Source: Capronia americana (Eukaryota; Ascomycota; Eurotiomycetes; Chaetothyriales; Herpotrichiellaceae). Taken from it: a stretch of 64,000 nt of DNA. The position numbers and the translations under genes were made by a program. The stretch covers positions 496,001 to 560,000 of the forward strand of contig JADWQD010000006.1 in the NCBI GenBank assembly GCA_016110215.1, in the 5' to 3' direction. Shown here piece by piece: positions 33,015 through 44,688 of the stretch (position 1 is its first letter; each line of letters starts with the position of its first letter). Below the pieces are notes generated by a model, which ran no database searches, had not been told where the DNA came from, and saw only the letters and a list, made by a program, of their open reading frames with translations.

Positions 33015-34808
33015 CTAGTGTATTGCAAACTTGGACCGAGCACGAAGCTTCTTGCCGAAGATGTAGATGGCCGTAGTTCCCAAAATACCAGCACAACTCA
33101 AGCCACCAAGAAGAGACACGCCCCGATGAACACCCAGATCAATGAAGAGCGGTCTCGCAAAGACAACGGCCCCGCCAGCGATACCAGACCTCCAGATCGA
33201 GTTTCCTGCGAAGAGAGATGCCGCATACTGAGGATACGAGGAGGGAATGTAGATGAAGAGCGACTGCATCGTGAAGTAGTGGCCGATGGTGAAGATCCCC
33301 ACGCCAACGAGTGGAACAGACCAGTGGATATTCGAGTCGGAGGTCCAAGCGAACGTAAACAGTCCGACTGGCAGCAGACATGAACCCACTATTGCGGGGA
33401 CAAGACGATGTTCTTGCTCTCGTAGACCGTTTTTGATGTTGTCAGGGACCATATAGAAGTAGAGGTAGGATGAATAGGCGATAATGGCGACGGTGACCCC
33501 GATCAAGCATGATATGAATGCCAAGCCGGTTTGTCCAAGATCGAAGCCGTAGAATGGTGGGAAGACCAGTGGGAAGACTTCGAAGAAGGTGTAGAAAACA
33601 CCGTAGAAATAGCCGGTGTACAAGTTGACGAAGAGAATTGAGGGATCCTTGAACATGATCTCCATGGGTCGGACCAGCGCATCGGTGAGAATTTTCGAGG
33701 CCGTTATGTGGCGTTGATCGATCTCGCTCTGAGATTGCAGCCTTGTATCGCCTGCCAATTTGCGTAGCCGCCGGGCTCGTCGGAGAAGGATGTTCTGCGA
33801 GGATGTCTCGGGCATGAGGGCGAGGAGAATCACTAGGACTGGCGAGGCCATCCAAACAACCTCCCACATTGGCCATCTCCAGCCTTTGGCCATGGCATCG
33901 TAGCCGCCGATGATGGGGCCTATGGCCGGCCCACCCCAGGCCGCGAATACCCACCACAGCATGCCGTATGGAATGTGTATCAAGGCAAACATGTCGCCTA
34001 TTGTCGCCCCTCCATTGGCCAAGGCAGGACTACCGAAGAACCCCAGCCAGAATCGCAAAGCTAGAAGCCCACCAAAGCTATTCACCGCGGGAGGCCCGAA
34101 AGAGAGCGCCCAGAAGACAGTGAATGTCAGCCAGTAAACCGGGTTCCTTCCGATGACAGGAATTTCAGTCAGTGGAGAGAACAAGAGATCTCCAATACCG
34201 TACGCGAGTACGTAGAGCCCCAGGCCGAGTGAGGTCGCAACTGGACTGACTCCGAAATGGACAACCAGTCCAGGCTCAGAAGCGGCGAAGATAGGCCCAG
34301 CGCAGTAGACCGTAAATGTGTAAAGAGCGAGCATAAAGACGACGGAGCATTTCTTGAAGGTCGACCAGTTCTGTGGATCGGCTGGGTCGTCGGTGGTGCA
34401 CCAATCCACGAGAATCAAATTGTCGGCTGTTGTCTGTGGAACAATTGGAAGTGACTGAGTCCGCTCAATAGCGATTGTCCTCTCAGCCTGCAACCGTTCG
34501 TTGCTGTAGGGTGCGGTGTGGTTGGTGCTTGCGGTTGTAGTCTTCCCTAGCATTTCCATGTCGAGGTCTTCATGTTCGCGTGACCGTGGTCGTGAAGCGA
34601 CATCGCTCGCCAGTACACGGGAGGGCTTGTGTTCCGAGTCTGGAGATTCTTTATCTTGGAGCTTCGGCTCCTCGTTGGCCTTGAGCAGCGCGACATACTG
34701 GAGCGGCAGCTCGAAGTCAGGTTCCTCCTCGGGATAGCGAAACAGTGTGTTTCGGGAGAGAAAACGGATTGCCTGCCCCAGAGGGGCTTCTCTGATCATA
34801 TCGCGCAT
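33015..34808 (-). CDS. MFS drug:H+ antiporter, DHA1 type
   Basis: One exon of 597 residues from the ATG at 34808; the open frame extends upstream only to a TTG. The N-terminal cytosolic tail has the typical DHA1 start (LGQAIRFLSRNTLFRYPEEE, DFELPLQYVALLK) and LVDWCTTDDPADPQNWS before TM1. Twelve membrane segments can be traced. The motif C-like LGLYVLAYGIGDLLFSPLTE and NPVYWLTF mark fungal multidrug/polyamine exporters. It would export toxic aromatic or terpenoid compounds across the plasma membrane. It is in line with the upstream regulator at 30003 and divergent from the broken regulator at 35993. Confidence 0.9.
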   Translation of the reverse strand: MRDMIREAPLGQAIRFLSRNTLFRYPEEEPDFELPLQYVALLKANEEPKLQDKESPDSEHKPSRVLASDVASRPRSREHEDLDMEMLGKTTTASTNHTAPYSNERLQAERTIAIERTQSLPIVPQTTADNLILVDWCTTDDPADPQNWSTFKKCSVVFMLALYTFTVYCAGPIFAASEPGLVVHFGVSPVATSLGLGLYVLAYGIGDLLFSPLTEIPVIGRNPVYWLTFTVFWALSFGPPAVNSFGGLLALRFWLGFFGSPALANGGATIGDMFALIHIPYGMLWWVFAAWGGPAIGPIIGGYDAMAKGWRWPMWEVVWMASPVLVILLALMPETSSQNILLRRARRLRKLAGDTRLQSQSEIDQRHITASKILTDALVRPMEIMFKDPSILFVNLYTGYFYGVFYTFFEVFPLVFPPFYGFDLGQTGLAFISCLIGVTVAIIAYSSYLYFYMVPDNIKNGLREQEHRLVPAIVGSCLLPVGLFTFAWTSDSNIHWSVPLVGVGIFTIGHYFTMQSLFIYIPSSYPQYAASLFAGNSIWRSGIAGGAVVFARPLFIDLGVHRGVSLLGGLSCAGILGTTAIYIFGKKLRARSKFAIH

Positions 34809-35992
34809 GGCCTTTTGGATTTGCAACGAAGTCTGGTGAGGGCGGTAATTTTTGGGGTTGACTGGCGCAATAGTGTTGGATGCGGCGGCGAGAACACTAC
34901 AGTGGAGTTCCTTCTCGACGAGACAAGAGAAAATAGAACGCCTTTGGTCTCGAGACAGGACTCCGTTGTTGTGGAGATGAGGAATTCTCTGGGAAGCTTC
35001 AGTGAAGACATGTTTACTTATTGAACAAGTTTCAAAGCAGATTTGATCAGGGCCAAGTCACCGCTTGGGATGCTTGCAAGCTCATACGCACTCCATGACT
35101 AAACTTTGCACATGATAAGCCGTCCCTCAGTCAGCAGGGAGCTAATGGAGGGCGTGCTCTGACGAAGAGAAGCAGCATACCGACGTAGGTGGATAAATAA
35201 TAGTGAACGAATGAATGGCAATAATCAAAGCCCTGCAGTAAAACGAGGTGACCCATCTTGACAAGCGGTCTGACTGTCCAACCAACGTTTCAGGTAGCAT
35301 CTCCGAGGACTGTACCGAAATCGAGGCCCACAGCGTGAGTACATCTTGCGGATAGGAAAATTGAGAACGAACGAGGCTGTCGGAACCGTGCAATATTGGA
35401 ACTGAAGGAATATGCAGGTGCGGACCAGGATGCGACGGTGACTCGACAGGGAGTAGAAATGATGCAGTCAGACGACGCGAGAAGTATTGGATATAAGCGG
35501 TAATAGGCGGAGGTAGAAATGTAATGACTGCAGGGCTGATGTCTCTCGGGTCAGTTGCTCTTCTGCCGTATCGCGCTAAGCTCGATGTTGTCTAGTGTTC
35601 GGTGGGGAAGTCTACTACTTCACCCGTTCCACCTCACTCACTCCTTCCTCGACACCTCCCCTTCAACCTTCACTACCTCGCAAGGCTTGCATTGCGTGGA
35701 TTTGCCGCTAGTGACATACGTAGCAACTGATTTCTAACAAGATTTGGCCATGACAGATAACCGTTCTCTTCCCTACTGTGGTTACCTTCCACTTTAAGAC
35801 CCTTGTGACGCATTTAGGTCCATGAACAGGCCTCGAGCAGTCATCCAATTCTCGTTTTTAGGACATCAGTCCTAACCATTAATTGAGGGCTCGCGTTCAA
35901 CCGATACCCCTGCAGGGAAATTTTGGCTCCAACAACCAAAAACGAGTTTGCGGACAGGGCACTGTTGTCCTCACCACCCTCCGCCTGAAGCG
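34809..35992. other. Divergent intergenic region, DHA1 transporter / Zn2Cys6 regulator
   Basis: About 1.2 kb that should carry the promoters of both genes. No gene, repeat or strong palindrome seen. Confidence 0.45.
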
Positions 35993-37842
35993 ATGAACGC
36001 CTGTGCTTCCTGCAAGCATGGGAAGCGGAAATGTAACAAGACTCGTCCATCATGCTCCAATTGCATTCGGTGCGTGCTCGCGTCTAGTTGTGCTGGGCAT
36101 AGCCTGCAGAGAATGTTTCTTGACTAACCACCGGGCAGCCTGAGGAGAAACTGCATTTACACTGAAGACTTCGTCCAGTCGCATTTCACTGCTCCCCTGA
36201 CCAGTAGTCAGCCTCGGGCTCGGTGGCATAGTCCTGCCTCTTTTGGACCATTGCCTCAACCGGGACTTGTCAACCTGGAAAACCCACGGCAGTCCATGAT
36301 AGCTATGGCGATGCAGACCATTGGCTCGCTCGAAGTAAGGTGATCTCCTTATCAAAATCTGCCCCGGTTACTTTGCCTTTGACGGGGAATCCTTTGGCCG
36401 TACTGCTTGTCTATCATTATCTGTCACTGCCGAGTCGCTGGGTTGTACTAATATTGGTTCTCACCTGTATCTAGACCATGCATGCGATCTCGGTCGATTT
36501 CTTTACTGGTACGCACCAGCGCATTTCTGCAATATCCAAAATCAGATATTACCGGAATTTCCCGTCCCTGAGCACCAGTCCAGCCGCCGACTTCGCAACA
36601 CTATGTCTGAGCATCCTTCTCATCCAGCAGTTCCCATCAGGGAGGGCGACAGAAGTGCAATCGCCGCTCTACACCAGCGTCAAGAACTTGATTACCATCC
36701 TAGAAGGGTCAAATGAAATTTCTCTTGACCTTGTGCACAGTAGAGTTTTGGTTACCTTTTACGAGATGGGCCACGGTCTTCACACCGCAGCGTATGTATC
36801 GGTGGCAGCGACTGCGCGATTAGCCCGTTCACTTGGTCTCCACAGAAAGCCATGGCGCTTTCTGAACGCCGAGTCCGATAAGTTACTATTGGAAGAGCAG
36901 AAGCGGACATGGTGGGCTATAGGGAACATGGACAGATTTATCAACCTATGCTCCGGGGATGCCTTTTTCGTGACCGATGATTCGGAGCAATGGGACCCTC
37001 TACCGATCGAAGACTTGTTGTGGGCGGAGGGCTCAGATCTGGCAGATCTCAATAGTTCCATCACTGCGCCACCAACTCTCGACACACCATTCAACACCAG
37101 GGTAGGCCAGATGGCCCGGGAGTGCAGATCTCTCATCTCGCAGGACGGGTGATTCGACACGTCTTTGAGCCGCTTCAAGATCGAGACTTCAATGTGGAAG
37201 AGAGATTCCAGCTCGAACGCACCCTGACAGCCTATCTACCTCTTCTTGCCAATGAAGAGCTCGAGATAGGCAAGTACTGCGGAGCATTTGGGGTATGCAA
37301 CAGGTATGTGGCATTCCACAACACTCCGAAAGCCAACCAGCAATGGATTTCTGACCGGCTCAGCGCTCTTTTTATACTTTACGAATTCATGCTAAGCCAC
37401 TGCCATGATGACTCTGCCGGGAGATATCGGGTTTTGCAAGCAATAAATGAAACGTCTGTGCGGGCTATCAAGTTTGCCGAAGCAACTCACGCAGATCGGT
37501 TCGAGAATTATCCCATCGAAACACAGTCGCCATATCTCATTTATTCTCTGTACCAAGCGGCAGTCGTACAGTATCGACTGTGGGCACAGCATGGTGATCC
37601 TCTTCGCAAGCGTAATCTTGAGTCTCTCAACGACATACTGAACGCTCTTACGAAAAGATGGATGTTAACGTGTAAGTCAATCCGCGCCCACGGGATTTTC
37701 GTAAGTTGTGGGAATTTATCGCTTAACCGTTGCAGATCAATATCTCGAAATTCTCGACAGACTCGACGAAGACTGGCCGGCTATATCGCTACCCTTCCAA
37801 GGGCTTTTCATTAGTTCAGGAAGACCGAGAATTTCGTCTTGA
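35993..37842 (+). pseudogene. Zn2Cys6 transcription factor with a one-base frameshift
   Basis: Exons are 35993-36069, 36139-36334, 36475-37671 and 37736-37842. Exon 1 starts with the zinc cluster CASCKHGKRKCNKTRPSCSNC, completed after intron one by LRRNCIY. The middle region has fungal-specific transcription factor features (LARSLGLHRKPW, EEQKRTWWAIGNMDRFI). At 37125/37126 the frame breaks: the upstream frame ends in MAREC and soon stops, while the downstream frame continues with QISHLAGRVIRHVF, which is the expected continuation. Exon lengths sum to one base short of a multiple of three, so one base was deleted, or there is an assembly error. Apart from this the gene looks intact, about 525 residues, with good splice sites. 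Confidence 0.8.
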
Positions 37843-39016
37843 GGTGGTAGGTACTACCCCTGCGGATGTTGTCAAACTGGTCAAAAATTATCCGGGAGTG
37901 CTTCAGACGTGCCGCAGGTGGAGACTACACGTCTCCTTGATTGTATTCGAGACTAATGAATCTATCCATGTTCAGTATGGCCGGCGTTGCCATACCCTTT
38001 CGGTATTAGTACAAGCGTGATGCGGACCAGGATTACTTCCATTGCTCTCCAGCAACCATTAGGTTTGTCAACAGCTGCTGACATGTCGTGCAGCACTTCA
38101 ACTTCTGTCGGCGGCACAGGTTTGTCATTCGGCTGTGGAGGCGCCCTTCCTCTAAACATGATTTGACATTCAATGGTGAAGGCAGCCTTCCTCCCAGACA
38201 TCGCTCTGCCGAATCGACAGACTGAAACTTTGCGATGGTGGGTTATGCGTATCCTGCACTGCTTGTCGACTCCTAATCAATTCTCAAGCAGATTGAGATA
38301 CAGCAGGCAAAAGATGTATTAGTCACCACGGCCGTGTGAATTCACTCATCCACCGCTGTTGATGGCTGCCTAATGATGTGATCCATAAGGACGCCCAGAA
38401 GCTGGCAGAGGAAGGCAAGAGGATAAAGACTATACGACCGACATCGATAACATTGATATCGACATCAAATTAGAGAAGAGATTCTTAATCCTACCTATTA
38501 TATTCTAATAGCTGATAATTATAAAGCGCCCTTTCACGCTTCTATCGCTCGCTATAAGTACAGCGTGGATCAGTAGGGAGAAGCTAATAGGTGGTTCTAT
38601 CTGCACTATAGTAGAGTAGAATATAATACTGATTAATACTGATCTTATAGGCTGTGATTATACATCGTAATAATTCCGGATACATCCTCAGTAATCTCCA
38701 GTAGATAGATCGACACTGGCTTTAATAACCGCTTTTTCTTCTTCCCAAGCGCCCTTTTTTCTTTCCCTAAATACGGGATGACTCAATACTAGAAGAGTGT
38801 TATACAAAAGATGAGCGGAAGGGAGCCTATATATGGCTGAAGTAGAGCTGTAACAAAGCTTTAAGAGGGATCTCTTCACCAGGGAATTTGCCTGCTATTC
38901 TAACAACAAGGAGAGCAAAGGACAAAGGACGGCCGTATAAGACCTAGCCAATCACTTCAACTTTCGTGGCTTGCTCGAGGCGATATGCCTCTACTACGAA
39001 GGGGAACACGACTTTG
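37843..39016. other. Intergenic with an AT-rich decayed stretch
   Basis: From about 38450 to 38720 the sequence is TA-rich with stops in all frames, resembling RIP-treated repeat DNA. I could not define ends, terminal repeats or an encoded transposase. The remainder, between two convergent genes, shows nothing. Confidence 0.45.
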
Positions 39017-41342
39017 TTACTCTTGTGGCGGTGAGGAGGTATGGAGCCTCACTTGTCGCACTCTCTGCACGTCGGTCACGTATTTCCTCATCCGCCAAGC
39101 AGGCACGCCCTTCTCGTACATCTCGTCGAGCTCGGCCGAATTACGCGCTGAGGGTTCCGGGACGAACGCCCATACCAGACCGCAGGTGACGACACCGGTG
39201 CCCAGGAACAGGAAAGCAGTTTTGTAGCCCCAGTTTGCGCCGTTGACGTCGACTAGACAACCATTGCCGGGTCAGCTGTTTTGCCCGATGCAAGTAGTGT
39301 TGTATTGATCTGCGACGGAAGGAACACCAGGGACTTAGTTCACTTACGCATGAAGGGGAGAGAGGTATTGAAGGTCAGGCCGAAAATGACCGACGAACCT
39401 GCTGCGAGGCCCGCCGTTCGCGCTCTCAGCTTCTGTGAGGCAACCTCGCCGACGAAAGCCCATCCTAGAGATCCGACTGCGGATCATGACCATGTCAGTA
39501 AGTACGTTCCAGCAGCACCGGGACACTAAGAGGAGAAACGAGAAGGACATAGGGAGAGTCATTGTATAGATAGGAGAGATGCTACTTACGGGCGACGTTG
39601 AAAAAGGACCAGACACAGGCAACAAAGATGAGAAAGTTCTTCAGAGGCCCAGTCTTGGGAACAAAGCCCAGGACGCCAACAATGAGCATAGTGAAGGTGC
39701 AGACCACAGCGGAAAAGACGACGACGAGTCGGCGGCCGTATCGGTCAGTAAAGAGGATGAGTGAGATGGAAGTAACGAGGGCGATGATGGCTGCACTATA
39801 TCAGCTTGTTTGGCTGAGCCGAGGCCATTCCTTCCTCCTCCCCCGTCACTCAGGACCAGGGAGGCAGGGAGGCAGGCAGAGGACCCATATGTGTAGACTC
39901 ACTTAAGATGGTTGTGATCAGGAATGCATTCTTAAAGCCGCTCTGCTTGAAAAACAGGCTGGCGTACGTGTTGAGGAAAGACAGTCCAGTGAGCTGTTGA
40001 GCACAGACTGGTAGAGCAGCCCCCAGTGTGCGTCGAGCGTTATGGCCTTGGAAACACTGAACGTAGGAGCGAAGCAGCTGTTTGAAAGAGCGCTCGTTGA
40101 CTTCGAGAGCTTGGAGTTCTCGCCGCTCTTGCAAGATTGTGTTTTTGATAATGGCATACTCGACTTCGATGTCGTAGCCCGGCACTTTTCCGTTGATACG
40201 GCGCATCGTAGCTTTCCCTTTCTCGTCTTGATCGCGTGAAGCAAAGTAAGCTATTCGGAGCGAGAAAAGACACTGTGAGTCAGCGTCTTCAGAATTCATG
40301 GAGTGGGAATTTTGCCGAAATCAACTGACCTGGAGTCTCCGGGATCCATAGGAAAATAGGCAGCATCGCGCCCAGAAACCCCCACTGCGTGAAGATGGGG
40401 ACTCTATAGTTGAGCGGGTCGTCGGCCTGGACAATGGTCAATACGAGAGGACTGAGGAAGCTGCCAATCCTGTTCCAGAAGCCGTATGCGAACAGCATGG
40501 CACCACGAATGTTGACCGGTGCCCACTCGGTCACATACACCGGTAGAGTGGCCTGGATACACCCCACGCCGATGCCTGCAAGGAGTTTGGCACCGGTCCA
40601 ATCCTTCCAGTCACGCGCTGTGGACTCTAGTGCAATGGACTGTACATGTGGACGAGTCAGTTTGCATCAGTTTGCGCCATCTGATAGAAGAGGAGCTTGC
40701 GAATTCAAGGGCTCTCGGGCAGGGAACTTACAGCGGCGAGGATGACCCACAAACAGTACAGGGTGGTCTTTCGACCGATTCTGTCTGATACAGGGTTGAG
40801 AAAGACCATGCCCACGAGCTGACCGAGAGATTGCATGGCTCCCCATAGGGCGGTGTAGTTGGCATGGAGCGTGTACTGGCCATCTTTGCCTGGGAAGCCC
40901 ATGTGGTTGATGAAGCCTTGGTTGGCAATCACATTTCCTGCCCACCCCCGCAAGGCCAATATGTCAGTAAATTCGAGTTTGGGTTTTCCAGAGGGGGCCG
41001 ACAAAGTCACAACCTGACTGATCGGGTGTGTTTACCGTTCAATACCGTCTGATAGCCGTCGCATCCGGCTGCAATGCAAAGGAGATTGCACACGAGCACA
41101 GCCTAGAAATAATGGACGGGTTCCGTCAGTAAGTGGGTTGACTGGTTGTCTGGTCGCCGGCTTCTTCTCACCTTCCAAAACCGCTTGACTGTTGCCAACA
41201 ATGTCAAGTCATCGAGAGACGACTTGAGTGCGAAGTCTTCACTTTTCAAAACTGATTCCACCTGTAAAGTGTCATTTTTTAGTTCGACTTGCACTTCATC
41301 GTCGTGGTGTTTCATCTCTGGTTGATTGTGGCCTGTCGCCAT
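39017..41342 (-). CDS. MFS sugar transporter, alpha-glucoside (maltose) permease type
   Basis: Eight exons, 41342-41172, 41102-41036, 40937-40732, 40639-40330, 40250-39903, 39790-39590, 39476-39348 and 39252-39017, give 555 residues. Features of the fungal alpha-glucoside porter family are present: a long acidic cytosolic N-terminus, GCDGYQTVLNG in TM1, LAGIGVGCIQATLPVYVTE, IPETPAYFASRDQDEKG, QQLTGLSFLNTYASLFFKQSGF in TM7, TDRYGRRLV, and FVPEPSARNSAELDEMYEKG at the end. It should be a plasma membrane proton symporter for di- or oligosaccharides or glycosides. Seven introns (69-113 bp) make it the most intron-rich transporter here. It neighbours the esterase of the rhamnoside block. Confidence 0.88.
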
Positions 41343-42334
41343 CACGCTGGCCGAGTGCGATGCGGTGCGATGAGCAGCGTAGGAAAGGGACGCAAAGGCT
41401 TGTTGAAGGCGAGCGATGTTGACTTGTCTGTCTGAAGCAAGGGAGCTAGCAATAGACCCAAATCAGAGAGTATCAATAAGAGATCTGCCTCTCTGTTTTG
41501 GCGATCTATGGGAGGAAATATGAGCTGGAATTATTCATCGAGCGACAAGGCGCCCTCGAAGCCAAGGAAGGGCAAGTTAGAATGGTCGGACAAAGATCCT
41601 GCGAAGCCATACAATTCTCTCGGTCACATCTAAACCGAGGAACCCATCAGCTGGTGAGTGAGAGCGACCGATGGCGAAGAGGCAAGATGGGACGACACTT
41701 CCGATAGTTCTGAACAGAGACAATTACAAGAAAATGACTTTGACGGGATTTGGCCGTAAATTTGGACCAGCTCGGAATATATTAGTAGCATACTACGATA
41801 CTAGTGAGGATGTCCCGATTGAGGTCGGCGCCATGATCTGAGAGTTCGATTCGCCAACCCCATAGCGCCGCCCCGGACGAAGGCACTGGAAGCTGAGGCG
41901 GGATGGTGAACTGGGGTTGGTGTCGACAAACAGCGTGGAGTGCGGTCCATGGTACCGGAGCCGAGTTCCGCATGGCAAAACGGCTGGACTCCTTGATGTG
42001 GCCTAGGGTTACAGTAATTAGCTTCTAGAACGGCGCGGAGGAGTCTCCTCGTCCCAGCTTTGGCGTGTCCGTCTTTCCCCGAAAAGAGCTGTTAGCGGAA
42101 ACTCGATGACAAGAGGGGTCCGTGGTCCGTGATACACGGTGGGACGACGGGCTTCGGTCGCAATGAGATGACCCAAATAGATTCACACCAATATTTGCAG
42201 ACATGGTTCATTCGGTCGTGGATATGATATGGATGAATACGCATACACATACACATACACATACACATACATATACTTCCTAGACCGTACTGACATCAAG
42301 GGTCTTAGATCTGCTGATTTCCCTCTGAAGATAT
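41343..42334. other. Divergent intergenic region, sugar transporter / carboxylesterase
   Basis: About 990 bp between divergent genes. It includes an ACATAC microsatellite at 42242-42276. No gene seen. Confidence 0.5.
42242..42276. repeat. ACATAC microsatellite
   Basis: About five tandem ACATAC units immediately upstream of the carboxylesterase start codon, probably in its 5' UTR. Confidence 0.85.
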
Positions 42335-44591
42335 ATGGCGCCCGAGGACTCTTTGACAACCACTATTCGCCATCCCGACCTGGGCGAATTGACTGGTCGG
42401 GTGCGGAATCACAGTCCATCAGTCGTCCAGTTCCGCAATGTCCCTTATGCGCATATACCGGCGCGGTTCAGACAGAGCAAGATAGTCACCCCAGATCCCG
42501 CAGCCCCGGCCGAGCAGCGAGATTGCACTCAGGACGGCTATGCATGTCCACAGGTTCCTCAAACATTGGCGGCCTTTGGTGGCAAATTGCCCGGCGAGCA
42601 GGACCGGCAGCAGTACGACGAATTTGCGTGTCTGAACACGATCATCAGCGTGCCTAGATCCGTCGTCACCAGCTCACAAGTAGATCCAGGCGACGGCGTC
42701 GGTACCGGTGGTAGTGATAGCAACAGCGACAATACAAGCAAGAAGAGACTGCTGCCAATTCTCGTGTACGTTCATGGCGGAGCATTCTCCATGGGCGCGC
42801 ATCTAGGACCTATTCATGGTGAGTTGAATAGTCAATGGCGGTCTTGTTACTGGAGGCCTCGAATGTGGCGTCTATATACTGACACTGAGGCCCGCGTGGG
42901 GGCTTCGTCCAAAGATACGACGCGCATGGTAGAATTATCAGTGAAAGAAGGTCAACCCGTTGTTATTGTGAGCATACAGTAAGTCAGTTTTCTCTTGGAC
43001 CGATCTAACCGTTCGAAGCCCTGCGTCCTGGCCATCTGTCCATCTGACCATGGCGTTTTGTTCGTCTAGTTATCGTCTAAACTGGTTTGGTTTCATCGCT
43101 TGCAAGGTTCGTTCTCCCTTCCGATTCCAGTAGGCACTGGTATTTAGTCATTATTGGGATCAATTTCTGATACAGATATCTGGGGGGAAAGGGGAGCTGA
43201 TTTACTGTTTGGCGATATACTGTAGGACCTGCTGGAAGAAGCAGCGCTCAATCATGAACCTCCTTGCAACTTCGGGCTCCACGACCAGCGCAACGCATTT
43301 CTGTGGATCCAGAGGTATATACCAGGGTTCGGTGGAGATCCCCAAAACATCACGGCGTTTGGTGAGAGCGCAGGAAGCGCCTCTCTCGCCTTTCACATGT
43401 GCTCGACTGTCCCCTTGTTCCAGAAGGTGATTTTACAGTCTGGAACGGTTCCTGGGAACGCTCCACCGGTCATCCTGGACACGAAAGAGGGGCAGTATCA
43501 GAGGCTCCTTTCATACTGTGGGATTGACAAGGATGATCCCGCCCGTCTTGAGCGCCTGCGCCAGGTGCCTGTGGAGAGACTTGTTGCAGCTGTCGCCGAC
43601 TTTGACATACCGGACTGGGGTCCTTGGGCAGAGAAGGGCTTCTTCCCTGCTGCAGCTCCCGATTACAACAGTTGGGTCGATCTGATCGGACAGTGCACGT
43701 GGGTGGACGAGGTCATCGTCGGTGACTGCTGTTTTGAGGTAGGTACATCCTCTTCCCATCTTTGATCTCCATCCCGGCCCCGATCCATGCGTCACCACCT
43801 TTTTTAGGCTGGTGCCGATGACGATACTTGTGCTACAACAGGGTTTCAACTTCCAAGCCGGTCTCAAACATGTCACCATCGACAATCTAATCTCTCACCT
43901 CGACGTGTTGTTAGGCCGTGAAGTTGGCGCTAGATTGATGCAGGCCTATTCGATCCAACCCGGCATGGACCCCAATCTTTTCTGGAGGAGAATAATGGAG
44001 CTGGGCGGCGATATGGTCTTTTCCCGTGAGTGTCCGCTTGTGTCCTTTTTCTGTCTTTCCATATTCGCTTTCCAGAATTGGTGGATTTCAAATTGATTGA
44101 AGTTAAATGAAGAACCCATGCATGTACTTGCCAAAACTCTCGCCGGCCGCGCCGACAAAACAGTTTACCGATACAACGTTGCCCTTCGAAACCCTTTTCC
44201 AGGTTCAGTGTTTACGGAGATTCAAGGTCATCACTTCCTAGACGTCCTCTTCCTCTTCATGACCCTATCGGAACGCTATCCTTCAGATCGCCTTCGTCGT
44301 GTCAGCGCAGGCTTTGCGAGGAGGTGGATCAAATTCGCCAACGGGATTCCGCCATGGGAGGAATACCATCTGACCCACGAGTCAATCGCGATCGTCGATG
44401 ATCACCATGGTTGGACTTGCCGGACCCGTAGCCAGGACATGGAAGCACAACGTAGCTTCGATGGGAGCGGCCAAAGGAGATACGAAGCGTGGGAGACTGC
44501 TGCTGGGATCCTGGGCACATTCGGTCACGACACACAACGCGTCGTACGCCAGCTACAGGCAAAATCGCTCATTGCGCTGGCCGGAAAGTAA
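42335..44591 (+). CDS. Type B carboxylesterase
   Basis: Six exons, 42335-42818, 42915-42978, 43070-43106, 43226-43738, 43842-44025 and 44113-44591, give 586 residues. The oxyanion-hole motif VYVHGGAFSMG and the nucleophile elbow FGESAGSAS are intact. The His region is GHHFLDVLF, and YRLNWFGFIA and NFGLHDQRNAFLWI are family hallmarks. There is no signal peptide (the start is MAPEDSLTTTIRHPDLG), so it is probably intracellular, unlike many secreted relatives. It hydrolyses carboxylic esters, possibly acyl groups on a glycoside given its neighbours. The short 37-bp exon and the two exon joins near 43842 and 44113 are chosen because they alone restore conserved sequence. Confidence 0.85.
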
Positions 44592-44688
44592 AAGTCCCGG
44601 CGCAGTGTGACGAATGTTTTTCAGCGCAAACTCTTCCGTCCACGACAGGGGCCTTTTTCATCTATAGAAGACGACGAGAAGCTCAGCC
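44592..44688. other. Short convergent intergenic gap
   Basis: Only 97 bp separate the stop codons of the esterase and the facing regulator, so their 3' UTRs very likely overlap. Confidence 0.6.

Noticed and set aside
43742..43841. Acceptor at 43806-43807 (TTTTTTAG) for the esterase exon
   Set aside because: It breaks the downstream frame; the acceptor at 43840-43841 keeps phase and gives a family-like join.
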